Below, one piece after another: positions 50,701 through 61,200 of a DNA stretch of 64,000 nt; the first letter of the stretch is position 1; every line of letters begins with the position of its first letter. Source of the DNA: Ancylostoma caninum (taxonomy: Eukaryota; Nematoda; Chromadorea; Rhabditida; Ancylostomatidae). The position numbers and the translations under genes are program-made. The stretch is from NCBI GenBank assembly GCA_037903475.1, contig JBAJFG010000347.1, positions 2,170,001-2,234,000 on the forward strand, given 5' to 3'. The notes beneath the pieces were generated by a model. That model was not told the origin of the DNA. It searched no databases and worked only from the letters and a program-made list of their open reading frames with translations.

Positions 50701-53700
50701 GAATTTACATCAACGTTGAAGTGATTTTCTTGAGGACACAGCGAAAAGATTAGTTTCACTGTTCTTCGGCACAAACGACACGCACGACCCCACACGATGT
50801 TAAAAGTCCGATTTCCGGTCTAGTTCAGCTCAATACCGGACTAGTATGAAAAACTTACATATTTTCTTCATATTTCTATCTTCACAGCCTGAGTTTGCTC
50901 GTAGAGCTCATTGCGATACTGTTTGATTTCATCTAACTAAGCTTTTGGCATTGTTGTATAGTTCCTTCTTCTACACATGGTTGTCTCAAGGAAAGTGCCT
51001 CATCAGTTGAAGTTTTCAGATTCCCTACATATTATCGGCGATGGATCTTACTGGGGGGAATCTTCGTTTGTATGCTTCACCGTGGAGTGCACCTGGCTGG
51101 ATGAAGACGAACGGTCGCATGAAGGTGAGTTACTAACTATAATAATAACAATAATTTATTACGCTGCTTAAGGCATACGTGAAAATCAGAAAATACGACG
51201 GTGCTACAGAAAAGAACACGAACATAGGAATCAAACTCAATACGCTACATTTGACGGTTACATTCAATAAAACTAATAGGTCAGCAATCGTTTGGAAGCC
51301 ATGCGCTTAAAAGTGATGAAGTTAGAAGTGGAGGGGGTACAACCCCTCAATGATAATCAAGAAAAACCAGCTCGGCATGTATGTATGTATATTGGTTGTG
51401 CTCATCATTATGCCTTGAAAAGATATACAAATACCTTTGAAGCACTTAATACGAGGAAGTAGCACCACCACCGAATTATATTAGGATGAATCTGACCGAT
51501 TTGCTCGAAGCTTGCCTTATGTTGATATCGTACTCTTCACCTATATGTCATTGGGACAGTTTATATTAAGATGCGTGCGTCAAATGCACGCATCAATTTG
51601 CGAAGGATTTTCTATGCGGACTGGTCAGAGCGACATGTGCATCTTCAATGAAACGAACGTGCGGCGTCGCTAAGCCATAAACGCGTGCATCCAAGCTGCA
51701 TCGGCGATGCGGCTTGCCCTGTTCTTCATTATATAGACGCACGCGCGTGAAACGCACGCATCTAGTATAAGTTACCCTATTGTCGCCCGGCATCTCTAGC
51801 AAACACTTACATGCAGATCAATCATCGTTTTGCTAGAGGTGAGAATATGGAGGGAAGGCGAGCATTGCAGAAATTGATCGGTCAGGTTCATCCTAATAGA
51901 CTTCAAATTCAGACTTCAAATTTGTTCCAGGGCGGAGGACCACTGAAAGGAGATGTTAACGGCGAATATTATCAAGCTTATGCGAAATACTTCATAAGGT
52001 TAGTTTTATCCCATTTGGGTGTCATATATGGATTTTTTGAACGTGTGTCCATAGAAATTTTTTTCAATTTAGGTTTTTCGAAGAATACGCAAGGTATGGC
52101 ATTCGATTCTGGGGAATGACTCTTCAAAATGAGCCCATTGTTGGGGGTATACCATACTTCCCCTGGCAATCAATGCATTATACAGCTGAAATGCAGAGGT
52201 ACCCAAATCCCCTTGTATCCTACCTGTAAATACAGCTGTTTTCCTACCTATAAAACGTTCAGAGACTTCATGAAAGGCACCCTCGGTCCTATGTTGAAGA
52301 GGAATCGCTTAACTAAAGATCTAAAGGTTATGGTTTACGACGAGAGCAGGACTTTGTTGCTTTCATGGGCAGACACGGTGAGTTCTTCTTTCTGTATGAA
52401 TAGTATTATATAAGGACAAGATTTTGGATGGGTAATCCATGTATAGGGGAGAAATGAATGATGTTTAGGTCTTTGCGGGCGTTTACAAAATATTAGGCCG
52501 CTAAGAAATAAGAAAAAATCAACGGGGGGGAGGGAGGGTGGTGGTGATGCAGTTTTTTAAAACTTTATAAACGAGGAGGGGCGGCGGTTGACGTGAGCAT
52601 GAAACATGGACAATACTGCTCAGAAGGTAAGACCTATCCCTTGCAGTTAAGCTCCGCCCACTCCAATTTGGCGGGACCATCACCCCTTGCTGTTAAGCTC
52701 CGCCCACTCCAATTTAGCGGAACCATCTATCCTGGTGAGAACAATGCTTTAGGTCCACCTAATGCTAAGCCTATGCTGTCAACCTAATGAAGTCCTGTGC
52801 TTATAGTGTTGAGAAATTACCTAGTTTTGCAAAACAGTTCCTTTAAATCCATAATATAATGATTTTCCTATATGATCCATGGATTTTACAATGACACGAA
52901 ATTTAACCTGCCCTTATTAATATATAGGTGTACAATGATCCCGAAGCGACGAAGTATATTGACGGCATTGGAGTTCACTGGTACCTCGACACCGCTATAC
53001 CAGCCACTGTGCTCACCAGTGTTCATGAGAGGCATCCGGAGAAGTTCATATTGGCCACGGAGGTATTTTTTTTTTCGTTGTGGGATCTTAACAAAACTCT
53101 GAGAGTTCACCAAATTAGGCTTGCACTGGAGCATTCGTACAGCGTGGACCGCTTATGGGTGACTGGGGTCGTGCACAGGAATATGCCGTGGATATTATTG
53201 AGGTAATCGGGTTTCATTTCTATTAGTACTGGGTGCGCATATCGAGAAAACTACGATGTGTTTTCTGTTTGCAGGATCTGAATCATTTCGTAGCCGGTTG
53301 GACGGATTGGAACCTTTGCCTCGATGAGCGAGGTGGCCCAAATTGGGTTGACAACTTTGTTGACTCCCCAATTATAGTGAACGCCAAAAGAGATGAGTTC
53401 TACAAACAGCCAATGTTCTATGCAATGGGACATTTCAGGTATTTCATTTGCATTTCGAATTTCAGTGGAAAAATGTACAAGTTCAACTTTCTTGTGCGTA
53501 CCTAAATAAGCGTTGGCGCCTTTGGCAGTTGTAGTTGTTGAAATAGGTCTTTTTTTTTGGTTCCATACAATATGCCATATATGCCTACATGGGTGTGAAA
53601 AGTTGTAATTGCACCATTTAGTTTAAAACTACTTGAACCAGTGACCTTAATTTAATAGATTGTCGGTTATTCGTTTTTAAATCATAGAACGCCGTCCATC

Positions 53701-54450
53701 TCGCCTGCCGCTCCGCATCACGTACGCGGCACGTCAAACCAGCTGGGCGCTGCGGTCGTTGGGCATTGTTCCTATTGATTATTTACTAATGCTTAGTTCC
53801 ACGCTGGCACAAGACCCAAGCAGCTGGAATGGGAACAAAGAAACAAAAAAACCGTTGGAAATCACAAGCAAAACATCAATGGCGACAGCGCCCTTACCGC
53901 TCCGCGTAGGTGGTGCGTCGCGACAAACCAAATGGGCGGTATTTTGCGATATAACAATGATTAACCGGAATTGTATGTATCTAGCATATCGGTTCTGAAT
54001 TTCGAACTTTGAGATCTAGCCATAGGGACGTGATGTGGGAATTCCACCCGACGATACACCATATTTACGCGATTTGTCATGGCTAACCAAAAAACTGCTG
54101 GTTCTTAAGCGAGACTTCTCGTGGATGTGTATCAACATTGATTCATTTTTTCCTTTAGCAAATTCATCAAAAAAGACGCGGTGAGAGTTGAGACGAGAGT
54201 TATAGGCACCGCAGACATCATCGCTACATCAGTGAACTATCAAGGTATCCTTGTGCATGGCAAGTTACCCAAACAGAACTGCTTCCGTAATCTCTTATGA
54301 GCTGTCGATTCAGGACGACGTACTATGGTACTGGTCAACAAGTATAACACTCCTCATTTTGTGACTGTTGATGATTTGGAGACTGGCCGCCATCTCCGGC
54401 TCACAGTTGATCCACGGTCGATTGCCACTGTTCTGTGGGACAGACAGTGA
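47703..54450 (+). CDS. gba: Lysosomal acid beta-glucosidase (glucocerebrosidase, GH30), copy 2
   Basis: Tandem paralog of the gene at 41215, same strand, 1.7 kb downstream; same reaction. Exons: 47703-47781, 48512-48600, 49117-49222, 49285-49434, 49500-49633, 51020-51124, 51931-51998, 52073-52198, 52263-52377, 52928-53062, 53119-53202, 53275-53438, 54159-54244, 54314-54450; 525 residues. Exons 2-14 equal copy 1 in length exactly; exon 1 is 33 bases longer and encodes a signal peptide with a basic start and hydrophobic core ([11 protein letters not shown]). Catalytic Glu264 (TLQNEP) and Glu369 (LATEAC) are present, as are [31 protein letters not shown] and GIGVHWY. All its introns have GT donors where copy 1 has GC. 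Introns 5, 6 and 9 carry repeats. The first exon is assigned from signal-peptide shape, donor GTAAGG and phase. Confidence 0.95.
50150..50400. repeat. Fragment of the intronic foldback family
   Basis: Contains sequence related to one arm of the foldback at 29165-29667 (GAGATACCGTGTCGTATCA and TACGGTACAAAATG-type motifs). It lies in intron 5 (49634-51019) of glucocerebrosidase copy 2. Boundaries approximate. Confidence 0.4.
51553..51778. mobile_element. MITE in intron 6 of glucocerebrosidase copy 2
   Basis: Inverted ends: the left end has AGATGCGTGCGT preceded by GGGACAGTTTATATTA, and the right end in reverse complement has AGATGCGTGCGT preceded by GGGTAACTTATACT. About 226 bp, non-coding. 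Confidence 0.65.
52638..52730. repeat. Two-copy tandem repeat of about 46 bp
   Basis: TTAAGCTCCGCCCACTCCAA with its flanks occurs twice in succession with a few differences, inside intron 9 of glucocerebrosidase copy 2. Confidence 0.75.
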
Positions 54451-55265
54451 AGATTTCACTCCATATGATAGAGTTATATGTTAACATATGTTTATTTTGC
54501 TCATGGATAACTCTGGAAGAGTATAAAAGCTGCAATACTATGTTCAAAAGCCTTTGTATACAATGTTCGGCATTAAATGCCCCGTATCACCTCAAAATCT
54601 ACTTTGGGATTTCCACAGCTAGAGAATCTCTAGGCGCTGCCAATCGCAATGGTATGTTTGATTCCGCGCAAAACTGCAGAAAAGCCCATTTTCGAACCCC
54701 AACTTCTGGGGAGCGTGTGGGCGGGGCCGAGGCGAGACATGGGAGACTAAAGCGTTTCCGCACCAGCTGGTGACCGCTCCCTCTATCCTGCTAAGGAGTG
54801 TATGATGAGTAGGAGTCTCCTCAGAAGTTGTGCTCCTGAGAGTGCATGACTCAGCAACCTCGTCCGCCTGCCCTGTCCCTGCCCCTTCTCCGCCCACAAG
54901 CTCCCCAAAATTTGGTACTGGAGAACGGGTTCCTGGTATTTTTTTCACTGAATCACCTGTACTAGTGTGATCAGCAGTTTCTGGAGGTTCATATGAGAAT
55001 CGAAATGAAGTGGGACAATGCGTCCAAATAGGGCCAATTATGCAGTAGTTGCTTCACTTCACATTAGGATCCTTTCATCCACCAAATTCCTCACGAGACC
55101 CTGTGAAGGCCACTAGAGCGAGGTTTTTTCCTCTTAGTCAAAACTTTCGGGTGATATAGCCTGGTTGACGAGTCGCTGGAAAGTTTCCACGCTTCGCTTT
55201 TGTAATCAATAAAATCACAGACTTTATTTATGTTGAGTAGGTAGTTTTCAAGGAAGAACTTCCTC
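54451..55265. other. Spacer between convergent genes
   Basis: Holds the 3' regions of glucocerebrosidase copy 2 (+) and the neprilysin gene (-). The segment 54636-54840 is distantly similar to 48057-48310 (a TTCCGCGCAAAACTGC / TCAAAATTGCCGAAAA-type block), suggesting a diverged dispersed repeat. No gene. Confidence 0.4.
55223..55228 (-). terminator. Polyadenylation signal of the neprilysin gene
   Basis: TTTATT on the plus strand is AATAAA on the minus strand, 38 bases past the TAA stop of the metallopeptidase gene. Confidence 0.6.
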
Positions 55266-58200
55266 TTATGGCATATAATTCGGCACCCAAACATTGCAAT
55301 GATCCTTAGGAGCGTATCGCGAATTAAGCGGACAGTTGAATGCGGCTCTGAAGGCCGGATAGTTCTGAAGAGTACCGAACACTCGGTACATCGCTGGAGA
55401 GTGGGGGTCAACCATGAGCTGCTGGTAAAGTCTGTCATCGACTCGTCGTTTCTCGCACCACACCTGAAATTAAGTAGCCGACCATCCAAAATGAAAACAT
55501 TTCGCTCTGAATAGTTTCTGTGGCGTTCTTAAGGTGTTTTTATACCTAGCGTCGGGCAGAAGAGAAAAACGTAATGGCTGTCAGACCTGGTGCTGGAATT
55601 CGTCAACAAGAAACCCTTCGATCCTCGCAAAATGCTTATTAGTCCAAGTAAAATGAAAGACTGAAGGGATAAATGATGAAAGGTTGCGGGACATCTAATA
55701 CTCAGCTTGCTGTGGGCGTGGTAGGCGTCATGCAAGCTGCTGGAAATACTAATAAGGGACGACTACAAGGCATTTGATCACAGAATTCTATTTTTATAAG
55801 CTTGAACGTCCAGAAAGACCGCTAAGGTCAATCAAACCAGAAAGCCTGCAGCAGAAAGAGCTGCAATTGAGGTTGTCAGTCTTCTGGTGACCTTCTTCGT
55901 GGATTAGGCCTAGCGGCCGCTCAGCAAGTTGGTTTTTATAGGATTAAGAGCACTTTACTCATTAAGGATAGCCATGCTAAGGCACAAGCCTCGAAAGAGT
56001 CTTCTGCGACTTCTTTAAGACCTGTGCCTCAGCATATACATAGATTGTCTTCCAACATTACTGCATGCAGAAAACCCTGAGAAGGACCATTCTGGGCGCC
56101 CTCCGCGATTGGTCAGGAATAAGTTTGGGTATTAGATGTCCGTAAACGATGATGAAATAACAGGTAAGTCAGTAAAATTGATATAACCGTGCCAAATTGA
56201 GCACTATTGTTGTATTTAGGGGGCCCGTTACCTACCACAAACTCGATAACATGAAGTTGTTTGAAAATTTGCATACTGAGACAGGATGATCACGAATGCC
56301 ATAATCATTTTACATGATACTAAAAACTTTCATTAATTTTATCGATTTTGTCATTTTTGGCGGTTCTCTCAGATCTCTCTGAGAACTTACATTCAACTTA
56401 CAACACAGAAAAAACTTACGTTCAGAGGTTTCACAACTTGCTGGCTAGAAATATGATAAGCATCTTGCGAGAGAAATTGTTTTGGTGAAAATTCCAAGAA
56501 AGTCCGAAACTTCGCCGTCCCACAAGGACACATTCGAAGAAAATCATGAAATCAATGCCGTAATTGTAACCGTTTTGTAGCCAACACGTCGATAAACCCC
56601 TCAGTGTAAGTTTTTGGAGAGATCCAAAGGGGAACTAATCATGGAAAAATCAATAAAATCAATATCATCACGCAAAATGATACTTGTGATCAACACCTTC
56701 GACTACCTCAATATGCAAGCATTTAGAGGGATTCATTTTTCTTGTTCGGTGGTGGGTTGGGCCGCTGAGGTACAGTTTACGTCAATGGCGGTGGCCTATC
56801 CGCGGCCCTGGGAAGTACGCCGCGCAACCGCGTCGCGCGCACCAGGATCGGTGTCGTCTACCGTCGGGGTGCTATTCCTAGGCGCTTTTCTTCCTGATTC
56901 GGTCTAAAATCCTTGAAACGGGTAGGAAAATGCTAGAAATAGCATAACTGCAGCGAAAAACATCGGTCATGGGGGGCGCGGCGCGGTTGCGCGGCGTCCT
57001 TCTCGAGGCCGCAGATGGGCCACCGCCATTGCCGTTCACTGTACAGTAGTACCCTAAAATGTTGTAATATTTATGAAAACGGTACCATCTAGCAACTAGG
57101 CAATTTTTCAAAGGAATTGTCGTGAAATTCGGTGTAACACATCGATTGCACAATAAGCGTAATTTAATCGGTATCGACGTACAAAAGGTTACCGTAAGGC
57201 TATATTATTGCTAGTGACGTTTCATCACGGTTTTAAAGTCAACTTGTAATGGTTAGCAGCTCAGGATATTTATGAAACCTGTGCTATCACGGAAAAAAGC
57301 TGAAAACTCTATCCGTCTATGGAAAGCGGAGAGTTCGTTCTTCCGTCACTTTTTATTCTTACAAAATTCTTTTGGAAATTATACCCACGAGAAGCTGGGC
57401 TCTTCCACTCTGCCCCGTGGGTTGTCCTGCATGGTCCAACTACAGCCAATAAGCTTTTTTCTGTTCTTTTCTGATTCTGACAATTTCTCTCCTACAATGC
57501 GCATTCTTTCAGGTTCTATTTTCTGGCGTTACCATGAATAGAAGATTCTCGACGAAATGGAAATTAATTTAAGAACATTACAATGGATAGCTCATACCTG
57601 TGCGAAGTTCAAGAAGAACAGCTGATCATGTGTGAACTGCCCGAACAGTCTGTCAGGAAGCTGTGGATCTGGTCCATTGAGAGAGATGTGTGTACGGTAA
57701 GCGCGGAACGCCGCGTGTACCCCTAAAACTACCCTATTATCCCCTTGTGAACTCGAATTCAATGAGCGCACCTCCATTATCGGCGATGTTCTCTCCTTGG
57801 GTCTGCGCTCCATTCACACAATTTGGTGTGTATGTCCTGTTGTCAAGAGGGCAGAACGTGCTATACTCTGAATCGCAATCTCTTTGATTTTAACCAGTGG
57901 TGCAGTGAGAACGCGAACACACCATCGATGACACATTGAGCCAAGCGATTGAAACCTTTCGTTGATTGCTCATCCATCCATCCAATACAGTTCTTCTCTG
58001 GGTAAGAGATGTGTCCCTTTGGACCCCACTGAACACCTTGATCGTCAAAGCCGTGAATCAGTTCATGTCCTGAAAATGAATGTAATCCAGTGTGAACACA
58101 GGTAGAGGGTTTCTACGACGACAGGAGCCTTTTTTTTATAAAGTTTTCGGATTCAAATGTTTTGCATTTGCTTTGGTTTGGTTGTCCCAGGAGCAGATTT

Positions 58201-61200
58201 ATCGGAATGTGGAGGCCGAATTCCGATTTGTCCATCATGACCAAATGTAAGCATCCAGGTTTATTCTAGCATTAGACGTGAAAATTTCTTCCTTTCCTTT
58301 CGCAAAGAATTTATACCAGTACTGGTCCCGGCAGCCTAAGACAAATTTGTGTGGTTACGCGGTGAACACAAAAACAATAATAAATTAAGGCTTTAGGTTT
58401 TTCAAACATTTTCCGATAGTGCAAATTTTGCAGGACAAATATGTCCATGTCGGACAATCTTGTCCAGCCTTGGGTTTCAAGCTGAACGGAAACACCCATT
58501 CATTTCATGCTACATATTATGTTGGAGCACAGTTGATAAGGCTTTTGTCGGGGCTTCTTTTTTTGACAAAAATTAAAGTTTCCTAGATGGTTTTCTCGTA
58601 TCACAGCTCTAGCCCATCTATAAAAATCTGACATTACCTGCTATTAGACCAATTCCACCGTATTTGATTGATGCTGGCCAATCAGGATGGAAATAAGGAG
58701 GACGAAGTATTCCAGCGGGGAATGTGATCGTATTCAATTCCGGCTAGATAGGAGTGGAATAGCAAAGAGCGCACAGAAATAAACAAGGAATAAATCCTTG
58801 AAGCTTACCTGGTACCATGCATTAACAATACCCGGCGGCATAAGGAATTCTTCGTAATCAGCTGTGGCCATTGTTAAGTGCTTGTACTGAGCTTCAATAT
58901 TGAATCTATAAATATCAATTTTGGAAAAACATGTCGAAACGAATAGTAGTGTACCGAGCTCACATGGTAAGCTTTGTCCAAATGTCGTAGTAGTTCTCCT
59001 TGGTTGGGTCGAAGGTGATGCTTTTGTAATACAGGTCCAACTTTGCGTTGTCCATAATCCAATCCGGGAAAGCTATGTTTGTTACTGTAACATAAATATT
59101 GATTAAGAATACAACAAAGACGTTCTTGGAATAGTTTTGATATACCGTCATTTGCTTTATTTCTGAAATTTTTAGTCCTCTGGATGAGTTTTCTTGCTTC
59201 GCAGTGGACAGGGTCAGCCCCTTTCGGCTTGCTGAACTCGGAAAAAAGCAGTCATACATGGTAAGAAGTATGCAACCGGCCCCTTTCACACATTACTCAT
59301 ACCCTTAGATAAAAGCTCAACTGCGCTCTTCGGGGGGGGGGGGGGGGGGGGGGGGGGGTGGGGAGGAGGGGGGGGGGGACAGTAGAAAACGCTGCTCTTG
59401 TATACCGTCAAACAGTGGCATTACGCGTGTGGATGGTAAGTGTTCGATAGTCCTCGGGTTTGTTCGAGAAACTTGAGGCGAGAAGAAGAAGTTTTGTCGA
59501 CAGTTTTGCCCGGAATCAGTTTACCGCAGCTATGAGCAGCTCCGGGACATTCTTTCCTTGGAATCAGATGGCATGATATTTTTTAAGTAAAGTCAGTTGT
59601 ATGACACATCCCAGAATGGGAACGCAGACCATTCTATTCATCATCCTTTCGTTCCTGTTTGAGTGCAGTTCTCTCAATCAGTCTGTTGCCTCTCAAAATG
59701 CATTTGTGACCCAAAGAGGATCTTGGGTATAAGACCACGAGGTATCATGATAAAGTGTCCGTGAATAAAGGACTTACTGATATTCATGCTCTTTTCTATT
59801 GCTTTTCTCTTTGTCGCTTCGCTCATCCAGTCAAGTTGATCAACCATGCTTTGGAAAGCATGGATAACATTGTGCATCACACCACCAGCACTGCTAAAAA
59901 ATTGCTTTAGAAGTGAAATTTCTATTTGAGCCGAGACATTGGATTTTCACTAATATTGTATTGAGAATTTTGAAAGACGATACGGGGATGCTGAAGTAAA
60001 CAGATTCTTTTCCGTTCTTAGAAACGTGGCGCTAACCGCTTGAAGGCAAGGTCCGGTCCAAATCTTGCCCACCCAGGTTTTTTGCCCTCTGGAGTCCAAA
60101 CCATATGTGTAGCAAGTATTTCAAGTTTGAGATCTGGTTATAAGCTCTATCGCTAGATATGGGACAAAACGTCCGAGGATTAAGGTGGCCGTGTGAAAAC
60201 GCGCTCCAACCGACAAAGGCTGCGCGCGTGCATACTGGATAACGATGGACGCTGAGATACATATAGCCTAACGGACACTTCGCGAAATTTCCTCCACCCC
60301 ATCAAACGGACCACCGGTGCTTTGAATATGAATTTTTCCATACGATGCTACAAAAGAGCATGTAGGGCGCACCGTATAACGTCATTTGAAACCACGGATG
60401 CTGCAAACCCGCGAACGCCGCACTGAAATTGGTCGATGGAAAGCGTTTGTTGTGGGACTTTTTCAGGGATTTTCCTATTGTTTTCCTCCAAGGCATCGCC
60501 GTAGGCTATGAATCTCATAGAAACTCGTGAGATGGGATTTTGCCCAGAATTTGCCTTTGAAGCTTCTGAGCACATCCATATCGTGAGTAAGCCTACATAT
60601 GCATGTCAAGTGAGATGCAACCGAATCGAATATATTCGACGGAATTTTCGAATATTCGAATAATTCATTCATTCGATTTTTTAAAGAGTGAGCTTACTCG
60701 AACTATTCGTTCATTCGAGTTGTTAATAATTAGAGTTTTCCGAATAATTCGTTCATGGGGTGCCTAGAGAAAGCTGATGTTCGAACAGTTCTTTTATTCG
60801 ACCATCTGAAAAGTGGCGAATTCGAAATGTCCTTTTATTCGGCCTGGGAACACTTCAGATTCGAATAGTGATGGCTTTATGGCTATTATAGAAAGTCATA
60901 CGCATCCACTAAAAAGGTCATGCCTCAAAGGCTCGTTGCGATCCCCACCATTTCCCGCAAATCGCCTAGATCCTAATGTGACAAAAGACCGACCTTAGTG
61001 GGTTCTCTGTAGAAGTAACAAAGGTTAGTAATGACGGTCAGGTACGAAAACTTTGAAAGTTGTAGCTCTGAAATGGTATTGCATCGAATATTCGGTTCGA
61101 ATTATTCATTCATTCGGTGATTTCAAAAAGTCGGTAATTCGAATGATTCATTCATTCGCGTAGCCAAGAAAGTCCTACATTCGAATAATTCGTTCATTTG

